A DNA stretch of 64,000 nt from positions 1 to 64,000 of the forward strand of contig CANLYR010000009.1 of assembly GCA_947495425.1 (NCBI GenBank), given 5' to 3'. The position numbers were made by a program, and so were the translations under genes. The notes under the pieces were generated by a model. The model was given only the letters and a program-made list of their open reading frames with translations. It had not been told where the DNA came from and did no database searches. Source of the stretch: an uncultured Aquimarina sp. GTDB lineage: Bacteria; Bacteroidota; Bacteroidia; Flavobacteriales; Flavobacteriaceae. Positions 26,997-37,627 of this stretch are shown piece after piece; the stretch's first letter is position 1; every line of letters begins with the position of its first letter.

Positions 26997-28388
26997 ATGG
27001 CAAAAGTCTCTTCTGAAGCTTTAGGAACAGAACCTATAGGAAAATTATTGATTAAACAAGCGGTTCCTGCTTCGATAGGGATATTGGTGATGTCACTTAA
27101 TATTCTTGTTGATTCAATTTTTGTAGGGAACTGGATTGGATCCATCGCTATTGCAGCAATTAATGTTGTACTGCCAGTGTCTTTCTTTATTGCTGCCTTA
27201 GGCATGTCTATCGGGATCGGCGGTTCTAGTATTATTTCAAGGGCTTTGGGAGCAAATACCAAAGAGAAAGCACTAAGAACTTTCGGTAATCAAATCTTTC
27301 TGGGATTAGTGATCATGGTACCACTAGTCATATTAGGCTTAATTTTTGTAGATGATATCATCCCAAGATTTGGTGGTAAAGGCGATATATTTGAGCCCGC
27401 AAAAATTTATTATACTATTATTTTATACGGTGTGCCTATTCTTGGTTTTGCCATGATGGGAAATACAGTTATTAGAGCAGAAGGCAAGCCCAAGTTTGCC
27501 ATGATTGCCATGATTATTCCTACTGTTGGCAATCTACTCATGGATTATGTTTTTATCTATATACTAGACATGGGAATGCAGGGCGCTGCATGGGCAACCA
27601 CAGGTTCGTATATAGCGTGTTTTTTATATGTTTTTTGGTTTTTTACTTCAAAAAACTCTGAATTAAAGATTGGTTTTCGTCATCTAGGGCTTCAAAAAGA
27701 TATTGTTTCTGAAATTATATCTCTTGGAGGTGTTACTATGTCTAGACAAGCTGTAGTAAGTATCACCTATCTATTAATGAATAATATTCTATTCAATATT
27801 GGTCAAGAAGGGCTTGTTGCTGTATATGCTATCATTGGTCGAATGTTGATGTTTGCCTTGTTTCCTGTTTTTGGGGTTACTCAAGGATTCTTACCAATCG
27901 CAGGATATAATTATGGTGCAAAACAATACCCACGTGTGCGCGAAACTATAAATACTGCGATCACATATGCATCGATTGTTGCTACCTTAGTTTTTATAGG
28001 ACTAATGATTTTTCCTTCAGAAATCACCTCCTTATTTTTAAGTGATGATCCAAATTTAAGCCCAAAAGAGTTAGCATTAAACCAATTTGTGCTTTCACAA
28101 ACTGCAGCGCCTATGCGTTGGGTATTTGCAGCCACCCCTATCATTGCATTACAGCTTATTGGAGCAGCATATTTTCAGGCCATCGGTAAAGTGATTCCTG
28201 CTTTAATGCTTACCCTATCCAGACAAGGCTTCTTTTTTATTCCTTTGGTTTTAATTTTACCAAAATTTTATGGAGAACTGGGTGTTTGGATCTCATTTCC
28301 CATTGCTGATGTTTTAGCCACTATCGTTACCGGATATTTTTTGAATCGAGAAGTGCGAACAAAACTTATAATGTCAAAAACTACATAA
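26997..28388 (+). CDS. MATE-family efflux transporter
   Basis: A 463-residue inner membrane protein with about twelve predicted helices in two halves. The N-terminal half starts near LIKQAVPASIGILVMSLNILVDSIFVG, the usual MATE pattern, and the second half near ISLGGVTMSRQAVVSI. MATE proteins export drugs or organic cations with Na+ or H+. Substrate cannot be told from sequence. It follows the cyanophycinase-like gene by 24 bases and may be co-transcribed. Confidence 0.9.
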   Translation: MAKVSSEALGTEPIGKLLIKQAVPASIGILVMSLNILVDSIFVGNWIGSIAIAAINVVLPVSFFIAALGMSIGIGGSSIISRALGANTKEKALRTFGNQIFLGLVIMVPLVILGLIFVDDIIPRFGGKGDIFEPAKIYYTIILYGVPILGFAMMGNTVIRAEGKPKFAMIAMIIPTVGNLLMDYVFIYILDMGMQGAAWATTGSYIACFLYVFWFFTSKNSELKIGFRHLGLQKDIVSEIISLGGVTMSRQAVVSITYLLMNNILFNIGQEGLVAVYAIIGRMLMFALFPVFGVTQGFLPIAGYNYGAKQYPRVRETINTAITYASIVATLVFIGLMIFPSEITSLFLSDDPNLSPKELALNQFVLSQTAAPMRWVFAATPIIALQLIGAAYFQAIGKVIPALMLTLSRQGFFFIPLVLILPKFYGELGVWISFPIADVLATIVTGYFLNREVRTKLIMSKTT

Positions 28389-28420
28389 AAAAATCCCTCA
28401 AGTATAACCCGAGGTATTTT
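28387..28420. terminator. Weak hairpin between convergent genes
   Basis: A short stem cctc (28396-28399) and gagg (28411-28414) lies just after the MATE stop. An A run on its left (T7 on the minus strand) would serve transcripts from the minus-strand gene at 28492. Stem length is small, so confidence is low. Confidence 0.3.
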
Positions 28421-28491
28421 AATACTGTAGTAAAAGAGTTTTTATGCTTAGCTAAAAGAATTAATCAATCATGATCTTCAAAACAAAAAAT

Positions 28492-31110
28492 CTACATATT
28501 TATATAGATATAACCCACTCTCCTCTTTTGTAAACCTGTTTTTAAAGTATACTGTAATACATAATAATAGGTTCCTACTGGTAAACCGTTTTTTTGGGCA
28601 AAAGTCGTATTTTCATTATTAACAATTCCTGTAAAATAGTTCTGACCCTTTCCGTAATTTTTAGTTCGAAATACTTCAGTTCCCCATCGATTATATATTG
28701 ACAAATGATTCTCTATATTTTCTATTCCTTCTATAATAAGAACATCATTTAAACCATCACTATTAGGAGAAATTGCTTCATAAACAGTAATTCCATCTTC
28801 TCCATTTAACGAATTATTAGGTTCTAGATAATTTGGAATACCATTACCATTGCTATCAATAGCATCTATAGGATTACCATCGCCATTAGGATCTGGACTT
28901 TCGTCTATGGTCAATACGTTATCATTATCGTCATCACGATCAAAAATATTAGGTATGTTATCATTATCTGTATCTTGGAGGTTTTCGAGGTCAATTCCTG
29001 TTTCAAATTGATTTTCTATTCCGTCTCGATCACAATCTCCTGTAGGAATCGCATTGGGTTCAGGATCACAAGGGTCTAAGGCGTCACTGCCATTGATTTC
29101 TTCTTCCAAATCAGGATATCCATCATTATCTGTATCTGTAAGATCAATCAAAATAATCCCCATACCTACGTTGCTCGCCTCATCAATTACCCGTATACTA
29201 ACCTCATCGCCTGTATTTGTATCATAAAAAAACCCTTCTAAAGCTAGTGCAACGTTAGGATCGATACTCCAATTATTTTGATCATCCACCCTAGTTTGAT
29301 AGACTACATCTACCCTATCATCGCCATTAATATCAACATAAACAACTAAAATTTCGTTTGATTCTCCCTGACCTCTAAGTAGAGGCTTTACTATTGAGGA
29401 ACGATAACTATCGACACTTGGTTTGGTAGTATCAATACTTACATTTCCTAAACCAATATTACCAGCAACATCTATTGCCCTTACTATAATACTATCATTA
29501 TCATTAAGGGTTGGAAACAGTCCACTAACAGGAGTATCAGTTTGGGTATCGACTTGCCAAACCCCGTTAGTAGTAGTTCCAGTAGTATACGTTGCTACTA
29601 CATCATTATCTATACTAACTTCAACATCAACACGTGCATTGGCTTCGCTACTCCCAGTGAGAACTGGCAAAATAGCAGAAGTAGAAATACTGTTCACTAC
29701 CGGAGGAGTTTGGTCTAGAATACTATTTAATTCTTTTTGATCAGAAAAGCCGAATTGATTTACAATTCTAGCCTGAATCAGGATATTACCCTCTTTTAAT
29801 TCACTTATATCAATTCCTGGTGCTACCCAATTACCATCTATTGTGGTCACTACGAGCACTTCTACCTTATCTAAATCTAAATCTGTACAGGTAATGGTAA
29901 CCAATTGGTTATCTATGGCGCCTGTTGTTGTCCCCGAAATTCTAATTGCTTTTGCCTCTTCTTGGTTTATGATATTATCTATAGAAATCGGATTATCAAT
30001 AAAAATACTCGTATTACAAATCGCGGTATTGGTCGCATCTAGGTATGCAACTCCCGGATTGGTATATCCATCTACACCTGTAGTTACCAAGCCATTATTA
30101 TCGACAATAACAGGGGTGGCACCTAGAATTCCATCATAATCTTGGTCTGTAAATCCAGCTTCAGAAGTGTCATAACAAGTATCACCATCACTATCTACAT
30201 TTAAGTGATTTGATACCCCGGTTGTTGTTTGCACCACAGATAAACCAGCTCCGGCAGAAGAAGGTATACCTCTAGTCGCGGTATTATTAACATTGTCATC
30301 ATCATCTTGCGCTCGCCCATTTTGTCCTGCTGCTAAAGATATAGTACCATTCGCCTCTACCACATCATAGATACCATCATTATCACTATCTAAATCCCTA
30401 CTATTTAATATACCGTCTTGATCATAGTCACAATACGGAGGTGTCGTGATAAAATATCCTATTTGATCACCGGAAGACAATCCGATAGTTTCTATAGTTA
30501 TTGAGGATACTGTTTTCGATCCTAAACCTACTAGCGCTATTCCTTCTGAAGGGTTATTAATACTCATTGATGAGGATCTACTAAGGTTACCAGTACTAGA
30601 ACTATAAGTAAGCATTCTCTCTCCGTTATACTGCAAAGCTTTAAAATCCAAACTTGATGCTATACCCTGAGTAACAGAAAAATTGATAAAACCAGAACGG
30701 TCATAATCAAAAATTACTAATACTATTTCACTTGCTGGCACAGCATTAGAAAAATTAATCCGAAAAGAATAATTGCCTGACTTTCTAATAAATGATGTAG
30801 GGCCTACACTAAACTCTTGACCAATTGTAATATCTGTAAGTGAAAAAGGTTGCAACTCCCCAGTAGGAAAATCCCAACTAATATTACTAGAGGTAGGTCC
30901 GGTAAACATCCCATTATCTGCATTTGCAGTAACGCAAAAGTCTTCGTTTTTATCCAAAATACCATCATTATCGTCATCAAGATCCAAAAGATCTATAACA
31001 TTGTCATTATCAAAATCCTGTGCCAACGTAAATTGGATTGGCAGCACTAGTACTGCCGTTATACAACATAACAGTGCGGTAAGATTAAATTTTTTATAAT
31101 GAAATAGCAC
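28492..31110 (-). CDS. Large secreted protein with type B T9SS C-terminal domain
   Basis: An 872-residue secreted protein, probably starting at a GTG codon (31110), since no earlier in-frame start lies after the upstream stop. It has a signal peptide ending near FTLAQ. The mature part begins with calcium-binding thrombospondin type 3-like repeats (DFDNDNVIDLLDLDDDNDG). Ig-like modules follow (PVVNSISTSAILPVLTGSSE and a second copy with PSVDSYRSSIVKPLLRGQGE), then further Asp-rich repeats. It ends in a CHU_C gliding-type sorting domain (AISPNSDGLNDVLIIEG, IYNRWGTEVF, LPVGTYYYVLQY). It is probably a cell-surface adhesin exported by the type IX system. Confidence 0.85.
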   Translation of the reverse strand: MLFHYKKFNLTALLCCITAVLVLPIQFTLAQDFDNDNVIDLLDLDDDNDGILDKNEDFCVTANADNGMFTGPTSSNISWDFPTGELQPFSLTDITIGQEFSVGPTSFIRKSGNYSFRINFSNAVPASEIVLVIFDYDRSGFINFSVTQGIASSLDFKALQYNGERMLTYSSSTGNLSRSSSMSINNPSEGIALVGLGSKTVSSITIETIGLSSGDQIGYFITTPPYCDYDQDGILNSRDLDSDNDGIYDVVEANGTISLAAGQNGRAQDDDDNVNNTATRGIPSSAGAGLSVVQTTTGVSNHLNVDSDGDTCYDTSEAGFTDQDYDGILGATPVIVDNNGLVTTGVDGYTNPGVAYLDATNTAICNTSIFIDNPISIDNIINQEEAKAIRISGTTTGAIDNQLVTITCTDLDLDKVEVLVVTTIDGNWVAPGIDISELKEGNILIQARIVNQFGFSDQKELNSILDQTPPVVNSISTSAILPVLTGSSEANARVDVEVSIDNDVVATYTTGTTTNGVWQVDTQTDTPVSGLFPTLNDNDSIIVRAIDVAGNIGLGNVSIDTTKPSVDSYRSSIVKPLLRGQGESNEILVVYVDINGDDRVDVVYQTRVDDQNNWSIDPNVALALEGFFYDTNTGDEVSIRVIDEASNVGMGIILIDLTDTDNDGYPDLEEEINGSDALDPCDPEPNAIPTGDCDRDGIENQFETGIDLENLQDTDNDNIPNIFDRDDDNDNVLTIDESPDPNGDGNPIDAIDSNGNGIPNYLEPNNSLNGEDGITVYEAISPNSDGLNDVLIIEGIENIENHLSIYNRWGTEVFRTKNYGKGQNYFTGIVNNENTTFAQKNGLPVGTYYYVLQYTLKTGLQKRRVGYIYINM

Positions 31111-31428
31111 AATACTATAATTTCTTTTTTAAAAGTGTATCGTGACCAAAGAAAACTATACAAAACGGCAATCAAAGGGGGTGTAAATCAACGATTAGTT
31201 AAATGCATTTTGACAATGAAATCACTTATGATGAATAGTGGAATCCATTCTAAAATAATAACTGACTTGTTTAAAATTTATTTTCTAAATGTTGAAAAAA
31301 AGAAAAATAATACTATCCCATATCATTTTAAATCGGTTTCTTTATCGAGGTGTTGTAACTTCTCTACTCAATATAAAAGTAAGGATGAACAAAAGTCACA
31401 CTACCAAAACCGTAATCAAGATAGTCCC
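31111..31428. other. Gap: no gene supported
   Basis: This stretch separates the T9SS protein from the NTF2-like gene. A 117-codon plus-strand frame runs through it but extends antisense into the next gene and has no protein-like features. No clear promoter box or hairpin was found. Confidence 0.4.
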
Positions 31429-31857
31429 TTAATTTATCCTTGTTGCAGCTTTGCTAATGATTTTCCATTGCCCTTCAATTTTTTTTAGCAGAAAAATATC
31501 TATGTATCGTATGTCTTTTCCTTTGGCCAAAATTTCGGCTTTAGCCATGGCAATATCATTTTCTTGATCTATAGAAAGTATTTTTCCTACCCTACCATTA
31601 AATGTACCTTGTTCTTTCTTTTCAAACCAAGAAGCATATTCTGCTATCGGAACAATCCATAGTTTCTTTTCTTTATGTGTAAGAAACAAACTTGCTTCTT
31701 TATAAAAGGCTTTTTTTATCGTTTTGGGTTGGTTATACGATGTTCCTTCGAGATACTTAGTAATGGTAGTTTTAATATGATCCTCTTCAGACTGTAACTG
31801 AGCGATAATTGCAGTACTTAGCGCTAAAAATAGGATAGTTACAATACGTGTTTTCAT
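31429..31857 (-). CDS. NTF2-like/lumazine-binding-type secreted protein
   Basis: A 142-residue protein with a signal peptide (MKTRIVTILFLALSTAIIAQ). The mature part is one NTF2-like cone fold: helices DHIKTTITKYLEGTSYNQ, then strands KAFYKEASLFLTHKEKKLWIVP and the final FLLKKIEGQWKIISKA. Such domains are used as small-molecule binding or enzyme scaffolds; a specific role is not shown. It lies 13 bases from the sugar dehydrogenase gene and is likely co-transcribed with it. Confidence 0.75.
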   Translation of the reverse strand: MKTRIVTILFLALSTAIIAQLQSEEDHIKTTITKYLEGTSYNQPKTIKKAFYKEASLFLTHKEKKLWIVPIAEYASWFEKKEQGTFNGRVGKILSIDQENDIAMAKAEILAKGKDIRYIDIFLLKKIEGQWKIISKAATRIN

Positions 31858-31870
31858 GTTTTTGCTTTTT

Positions 31871-33040
31871 TTAGTGTGTATTCGTAGTATTCTTTATTCT
31901 TATAATTTTACCATTATCCTCATCAGTCAACATATACAATCTACCGTTTGGACTTTGAACTACTTTTCTAGACCGAACTCGATCATCAATAAACAGTTCT
32001 TCGGCACTTTTGATCGTATCATTTTCTATCCTAAATCTCCAAAGACTTCCTTTTGATAAGCCAGGAACCAACAGATCATTTTTCCATTCAGGAAACTCAT
32101 CTCCGGTATAAAACATCAATCCGGTTGGCGCTACGGTATGTTGCCAATACCAAGTGGGGTCTGTATATACTGCTCCTTCTATTGTTGGGGGAACATATGC
32201 CCTACTGCGATAGCCACCTGTCGTGATAATTGGCCACCCATAATTAGCTCCTGCCTTTAATCGATTTACCTCATCACCCTGCCGCGTGCCATGTTCACTA
32301 AACCAAATTGCATTTGTTTCTGGTTGTACAGTGATGCCTTGTGCAGCTCTAATTCCTATGGCATATATCCCTGGCACTGCATTTGACCCATAATCCGGAT
32401 TATCATCTGGGATACTTCCATCGGAGTTTATTCTATAAATTTTTCCTCGTTTATCTTTTAAATCTTGGGCAATCGGTAATTTGGGTTCATCAATTTCTCT
32501 GAATAGTCGCTCCCCCATAGTGATGTATAATGTACCATCGGGTCCAAACACCATACCCCCGCCGTAATGAAAATACTCTTTTGTAAAAGGGCCTGCTTCG
32601 AGTAGTGTTTTGATATTGACTAGTGAATCATTTTTTAGTTCTGCCCTTACAACTTTGGTAGCACTACCTATCCCTTGTTGTTTTGCCGCATAAGAAAGGT
32701 ACACATGATGATTGTTTTTGAAATCCGGGTCTAATACAACTTCAAATATTCCTGAGTTATCCCCTCGCCAAACTACCCGAATACTATCAGTAAGGTCTTT
32801 TGGAAAACCCTCCATAATTTTCTTTTTTTTGGTAGAAAGGTCTACTCGTAGCAGATTTCCATCTTTTTCTGTGACTAATGCTTCATCTTCAGAAATAAAA
32901 GCCATACTCCAGGGATGCTTAAGGCTATCTACAATAGTTTCTTTGATTGGTTTTGTTTTTGAATAAGACGCTTGCCAAGGTTTTTTGACTTTACTACATC
33001 CTATTGCAATACCCAAGAATATTAAAATTAATCTGTTCAT
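31871..33040 (-). CDS. PQQ-dependent aldose sugar dehydrogenase-like lipoprotein
   Basis: A 389-residue protein of the soluble glucose dehydrogenase/YliI family, a six-bladed propeller that oxidises sugars with PQQ. The signal MNRLILIFLGIAIGC gives a lipoprotein. Family motifs are LKHPWSMAFISEDEALVTEKDG at the start, HYGGGMVFGPDGTLYITMGE in the centre, GIRAAQGITVQPETNAIWFSEHG and NYGWPIIT. The histidine and arginine of the active site are probably those in these motifs. No PQQ synthesis genes are in the window. Confidence 0.88.
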   Translation of the reverse strand: MNRLILIFLGIAIGCSKVKKPWQASYSKTKPIKETIVDSLKHPWSMAFISEDEALVTEKDGNLLRVDLSTKKKKIMEGFPKDLTDSIRVVWRGDNSGIFEVVLDPDFKNNHHVYLSYAAKQQGIGSATKVVRAELKNDSLVNIKTLLEAGPFTKEYFHYGGGMVFGPDGTLYITMGERLFREIDEPKLPIAQDLKDKRGKIYRINSDGSIPDDNPDYGSNAVPGIYAIGIRAAQGITVQPETNAIWFSEHGTRQGDEVNRLKAGANYGWPIITTGGYRSRAYVPPTIEGAVYTDPTWYWQHTVAPTGLMFYTGDEFPEWKNDLLVPGLSKGSLWRFRIENDTIKSAEELFIDDRVRSRKVVQSPNGRLYMLTDEDNGKIIRIKNTTNTH

Positions 33041-33348
33041 AGATATGATGTTGCTGTTTCTGCCTGCAACATCAAAAAAATCTTAATAAAATTCTTTAAA
33101 AAACATGATCTTTAAAATGAAAAACTTAAATATGTTTCTTCTACCCTACTTGACATGTTTTTTTAATCCAGAATACATATAAAACTTGATCAAAACATAT
33201 CCTAAACACCCCTTCGAAGTAATATCCCCCTTGAGGGGATTATAGGGATATTTTGTAGTTCGATTTAAACAATTTATTTTTAATTAAAACACTTAAGTTT
33301 GAACAAAAAACACTCAAAATAGATCATAAACCATATGTTTTAACAAAT
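33041..33348. other. Gap with nested hairpin
   Basis: The gap lies between two minus-strand genes. It holds a nested inverted repeat at 33221-33252: outer arms aatatccc and gggatatt, inner arms atcccc and ggggat. The C/G blocks stand out in otherwise A/T-rich DNA. It may be a small dispersed palindromic element or part of a terminator for the AraC gene at 33349. No gene seen. Confidence 0.4.
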
Positions 33349-34362
33349 CTAGGCAACTTTATACTGATTCCTATATTGAGAAGGTGTTCGTTGGGTTTCT
33401 GATTTAAAAGCCAAATTAAAAGAGGTTACATTACCAAAACCACAATCATAAGCAATAGTAGCAATTTTTTCGTCTACATAACTTGGATCAATCAAGAGCC
33501 TTTTGGCTTTTTCTATTCGATAATGATTCACAAATTCAGAGAAGTTTTTCTGTTCATTTTCGTTAATCACTTGGGATAATTCTCGGGGACTTACCTGTAG
33601 TTGTTCAGCAATACTTTGTAAAGAGCTATCCCTATCAAGATACACCTCGTTTTCTTCTAATAAACGCTTCACCTGTTGAAGTATTTTTTTTGAAGTTGTT
33701 GTATTTATAGTCGAATTACTATATTTTTCTAATGTAAATACATGACGCTTCAATAACAAATATGAAAATAGATACACTAAAAATGAAAAAAAAATTGCGC
33801 CCAAAATATAAACCGGAATCCATCTCAAAACAATTGCAACATATACTATCCAAATCAAACTCACTCCGATGACAATATTGCGATACCATTTAAAAAGTTG
33901 TGGTGTTATTACATTTCTTTTTTTAAAAAGGTAGTTCCAACACATGCCTAGATAAATTCCCAAGTGCATAAAGACCAATCCGTAGGCAACGTAGGAAGCA
34001 ACATCTCCTCTATTTGGAATTATTGGACTGCATAGCACAAACAACCCAAATGGTAACAGGTGTACATATTGTTTATTCGAAAAAGTTTTTTGTTTCTCGA
34101 AAACTGCTTTCCCATAAAACCAAAGAAAAGGACCAACAGCCAAAATAGTGGCAATCCCTAAATTGCGTATGCGTGGATCAACCTCGATATAATTATGAAA
34201 AACAGATTTTCCAATTCGAATCGTTAATCCCAGTAATATAAAGGCCAAAAATGTATTCGCTCTGCGATTTCCTTTTTTTACCCTAAAGAGGTAAAAGCAT
34301 AAGAACAAGGCTTGGATTACTCCAAGACAACTTAAGACAAGTATGAAACCTTTTTCGAACAT
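33349..34362 (-). CDS. Membrane-anchored AraC-family regulator
   Basis: A 337-residue protein with about seven membrane helices in the first 210 residues (the first near residues 5-25, the last at about 185-210) and an AraC-type DNA-binding domain at about 235-335. The helix-turn-helix pair is DSSLQSIAEQLQVSPRELSQ and EKIATIAYDCGFGNVTSFNLAF, with TPSQYRNQ at the end. Such proteins are common in Bacteroidota and probably sense a membrane or external signal directly. It is divergent from the BNR-repeat protein gene, a possible target. Confidence 0.88.
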   Translation of the reverse strand: MFEKGFILVLSCLGVIQALFLCFYLFRVKKGNRRANTFLAFILLGLTIRIGKSVFHNYIEVDPRIRNLGIATILAVGPFLWFYGKAVFEKQKTFSNKQYVHLLPFGLFVLCSPIIPNRGDVASYVAYGLVFMHLGIYLGMCWNYLFKKRNVITPQLFKWYRNIVIGVSLIWIVYVAIVLRWIPVYILGAIFFSFLVYLFSYLLLKRHVFTLEKYSNSTINTTTSKKILQQVKRLLEENEVYLDRDSSLQSIAEQLQVSPRELSQVINENEQKNFSEFVNHYRIEKAKRLLIDPSYVDEKIATIAYDCGFGNVTSFNLAFKSETQRTPSQYRNQYKVA

Positions 34363-34508
34363 CTTTCAAAAATAATAATGATCGGGCATAAACCAAGGTT
34401 AAAATTACGTGAAAATCTTTTGAAATTATTTTTAATTCCAGACTTTAGTATCCCATCAAATCTACATGTACAAAAACACTAAGGCATTTTAACTAAAATT
34501 CAGCTAAC

Positions 34509-37500
34509 ATGCACTCACAATTTACCCGAGTACTTTGCATACTCTTTTTTGTTTTCGGAAGTATTTTCACTATCAATTCTCAAACCTATAATCAAGAGCT
34601 CTATGATGCGCTAGAGTATCGGTTGATAGGACCCTTCAGAGGTGGGAGAAGTGCTGCTGTAACCGGTGTACCTAATAGACCGAATTTATTTTATTTTGGA
34701 GCTACCGGTGGGGGCGTCTGGAAAACAACAGATGGTGGACGTACCTGGGAGAATATTTCTGATGGTTTTTTTGGAGGATCTATTGGATCAATCTCAGTAT
34801 CAAAAAGCGATCCTAACGTAATTTATGTAGGTGGGGGTGAAAAAACGCTTCGCGGAAACGTATCCTCGGGATATGGCGTTTGGAAAAGTGTAGATGCAGG
34901 AAAAACATGGGTGCAATCGGGTTTGCCCAAAAGTAGACATATCCCAAGAATAGCAATTCATCCAACCAATCCAGATATTGTATACGCAGGTGTTTTAGGA
35001 AATATTTACAAACCTACACAAGATCGAGGCGTATATAAAAGTATGGATGGCGGAAAAACATGGAATAAAGTATTGTTTGCCAATCAGGATGCTGGAGCAG
35101 TAGATTTAACCTTGGATCCAAATAATCCAAGAATTTTATATGCTTCTACATGGAATGCTCGTAGAACACCATACAGCTTGAGCTCTGGAGGAAATGGCTC
35201 TGCGCTCTGGAAAAGTACCGACAGCGGAAAAACATGGAATGAAATTTCGAAAAACAAAGGATTTGCCAAAGATACGCTGGGCATTATGGGTGTAACAGTA
35301 TCTCCTGTTGATAGCGAACGTGTATGGGCCATTGTAGAAAATAAAGAAAAAGGAGGCGTATATCGTAGTGATGATGGTGGAGATACATGGAACCAATTAA
35401 ATAGCTCTCGAAGCCTGCGCCAGCGCGCATGGTATTATTCTCGTATTTATGCTGATCCAAAAGACAAAGATGTAGTCTACGTTGTGAACGTATCCTATCA
35501 CAAAAGTAAAGATGGAGGTAAAAATTTTAGCAGCTTTAATGCTCCTCATGGAGATCATCATGATCTTTGGATCGCTCCAGAAAATCCGAAACGTATGATT
35601 ATTGGTGATGATGGTGGAGCACAAGTTACTTATGATGGGGGTGAGACTTGGAGCACCTATCACAACCAACCTACATCGCAGTTTTATAGAGTAACAACAG
35701 ATAATAGCTTTCCGTATCGAATTTATGTAGCACAACAAGATAATTCTACCATACGAATCAATCACAGAAGCACAGGTCAATCTATTTCTGAAAAAGATTG
35801 GGAGCGCACAGCTGGAGGAGAATCAGCACATATTGCTGTTGATCCAAAAAACAATGACATCGTTTATGGCGGTAGTTATGATGGTTTCTTAACGCGTGTA
35901 AATCACAAAACCGAGACCATTAGATCTATTAGTGTATGGCCAGACAATCCTATGGGGCATGGTGCCGAGGATATGAAATATCGTTTTCAATGGAATTTTC
36001 CGATCTTATTCTCAAAGCACAACCCCAATCGACTCTACACCTTTTCTAATCGCGTTCATGTAACCGAAAATGAAGGACAAAGCTGGGAAGTCATCAGTCC
36101 TGACCTTACCAGAAATGATTCAAGCAAATTAAAATCCTCTGGAGGCCCTATTACTCAGGACAATACTTCGGTAGAGTATTATTGTACTATTTTTGCTGCT
36201 GCCGAGAGCCCTAAAAAAGAAGGCGTGCTTTGGGTAGGTAGTGACGATGGATTGGTGCATATAAGCCAAGATGGTGGAAAATCATGGAATAATGTAACGC
36301 CCAAAGGAATGCCAGAGTGGATGATGATCAATAGTATCGAACCCAGTATTTTTGATGAAGGCACTTGCTACATTGCCGGAACCAAGTATAAATCAGGTGA
36401 TTTTGCCCCGTATCTCTATAAAACTACAAATTACGGTCAGACGTGGGCCAAAATAACAGATGGAATCGCCCCAGAGCATTTTACACGGGTTCTACGCGAG
36501 GATCCAGCACGTAAGGGATTATTATACGCCGGTACCGAAACTGGTATGTACATCTCATTTAATGACGGTGGAACTTGGCAGCCATTTCAACTTAACCTTT
36601 CGATAGTTCCCATTACTGATTTAACCATCAAAGACAATAATCTTATTGTAGCTACCCAAGGAAGAAGTCTCTGGATTATTGATGATTTAACTGTTATACA
36701 TCAGCTAAGTTCTTCTTTAAAAACTCAGGAGCATATGCTCTTCAAACCCAAAAACACCTATCGTATGAGAGGGGGAAGTACAAAGGACTCTAAAACTGAA
36801 GGCACCAATCATCCTGAAGGTGTACTAACATATTTCTATCTGAAGAATTTTGATGCAGCAAAAGACACCATTGCACTCACCTATTTCAATACTAAAAATG
36901 ATACCCTAAAATCTTTTAGTACAAAAGCCAAGGAGAAAAAAGATAAGTTAGAAGATATCAAAAAAGGAGCCAATATGTTTGCTTGGAATATGCGGGGTAC
37001 CGGGGCAGAAAAATTAGAAGATATGATCCTTTGGTGGGCAAATCTCGATGGTCCAAAAGCTGTTCCCGGGAACTATACTGTAAGTTTGAGTGTCAATGGA
37101 GAGGAAATGTCCAGACAGCCCTTTACGGTTCTGGCTGATCCAAGAGCTGAAGCCACACCACAACAGATGCAAATGCAGTTTGATTTTATTACAAGCATAA
37201 ACAAAACCGTAGACAAAGCCCATAAGTCTATTAAAAAAATTCGAAAAATTAATGCCCAGCTTAAGGCATTCTCAGCACAGTACAAAGAGCATGAAAAAAC
37301 CAAAGATTTGGTAGAAAGAGCTTCAGCACTACAAAAACAGTTAAGTGAAATTGAAAAAGCATTGTATCAGACTAAAAACAAGAGCAGACAAGATCCCTTA
37401 AACTTTCCTATAAAATTAACGAATAAACTAGGACATCTTAATTCTTTGGTCGGCATAGGAGATTTTGGTCCTACAGCACAAGATATTGCCGTAAAAAATG

Positions 37501-37619
37501 AACTTGTTAAAAAGATTGAAGACCAGTTACAGGCTTTTGATGCCTTAGTTTCTAAAGAAGTTAAAAATTTTAATACTGAATTTAATACTGCGCAACTCAA
37601 TTATCTTTTTGTGGAGTAG
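34509..37619 (+). CDS. Sortilin/Vps10-like BNR-repeat protein (annotated as glycosyl hydrolase)
   Basis: A 1036-residue secreted protein with a signal peptide (about 1-25). Eleven or so BNR/Asp-box motifs of the SxDGGxTW type are seen, for example KTTDGGRTW, KSVDAGKTW, KSMDGGKTW, KSTDSGKTW, RSDDGGDTW, SQDGGKSW and TTNYGQTW. This fits two beta propellers as in the Vps10/sortilin and WD40/YVTN family. The C-terminal 250 residues contain helices with coiled-coil character (about 895-1020). No T9SS sorting domain is visible. Related proteins are often labelled glycosyl hydrolases without proof; substrate unknown. Confidence 0.88.
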   Translation: MHSQFTRVLCILFFVFGSIFTINSQTYNQELYDALEYRLIGPFRGGRSAAVTGVPNRPNLFYFGATGGGVWKTTDGGRTWENISDGFFGGSIGSISVSKSDPNVIYVGGGEKTLRGNVSSGYGVWKSVDAGKTWVQSGLPKSRHIPRIAIHPTNPDIVYAGVLGNIYKPTQDRGVYKSMDGGKTWNKVLFANQDAGAVDLTLDPNNPRILYASTWNARRTPYSLSSGGNGSALWKSTDSGKTWNEISKNKGFAKDTLGIMGVTVSPVDSERVWAIVENKEKGGVYRSDDGGDTWNQLNSSRSLRQRAWYYSRIYADPKDKDVVYVVNVSYHKSKDGGKNFSSFNAPHGDHHDLWIAPENPKRMIIGDDGGAQVTYDGGETWSTYHNQPTSQFYRVTTDNSFPYRIYVAQQDNSTIRINHRSTGQSISEKDWERTAGGESAHIAVDPKNNDIVYGGSYDGFLTRVNHKTETIRSISVWPDNPMGHGAEDMKYRFQWNFPILFSKHNPNRLYTFSNRVHVTENEGQSWEVISPDLTRNDSSKLKSSGGPITQDNTSVEYYCTIFAAAESPKKEGVLWVGSDDGLVHISQDGGKSWNNVTPKGMPEWMMINSIEPSIFDEGTCYIAGTKYKSGDFAPYLYKTTNYGQTWAKITDGIAPEHFTRVLREDPARKGLLYAGTETGMYISFNDGGTWQPFQLNLSIVPITDLTIKDNNLIVATQGRSLWIIDDLTVIHQLSSSLKTQEHMLFKPKNTYRMRGGSTKDSKTEGTNHPEGVLTYFYLKNFDAAKDTIALTYFNTKNDTLKSFSTKAKEKKDKLEDIKKGANMFAWNMRGTGAEKLEDMILWWANLDGPKAVPGNYTVSLSVNGEEMSRQPFTVLADPRAEATPQQMQMQFDFITSINKTVDKAHKSIKKIRKINAQLKAFSAQYKEHEKTKDLVERASALQKQLSEIEKALYQTKNKSRQDPLNFPIKLTNKLGHLNSLVGIGDFGPTAQDIAVKNELVKKIEDQLQAFDALVSKEVKNFNTEFNTAQLNYLFVE

Positions 37620-37627
37620 AGCCTTCA

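Noticed and set aside
30800..31000. Asp-rich repeats of the T9SS protein as a DNA repeat or CRISPR-like array
   Set aside because: The repetition is at protein level, with variable DNA and no spacer structure.
31135..31488. 117-codon plus-strand frame
   Set aside because: It runs antisense into the NTF2-like gene, lacks protein-like features and no promoter box precedes it.
34509..37619. Antisense frames inside the BNR-repeat gene
   Set aside because: They are shadows of the repeat-rich coding strand.
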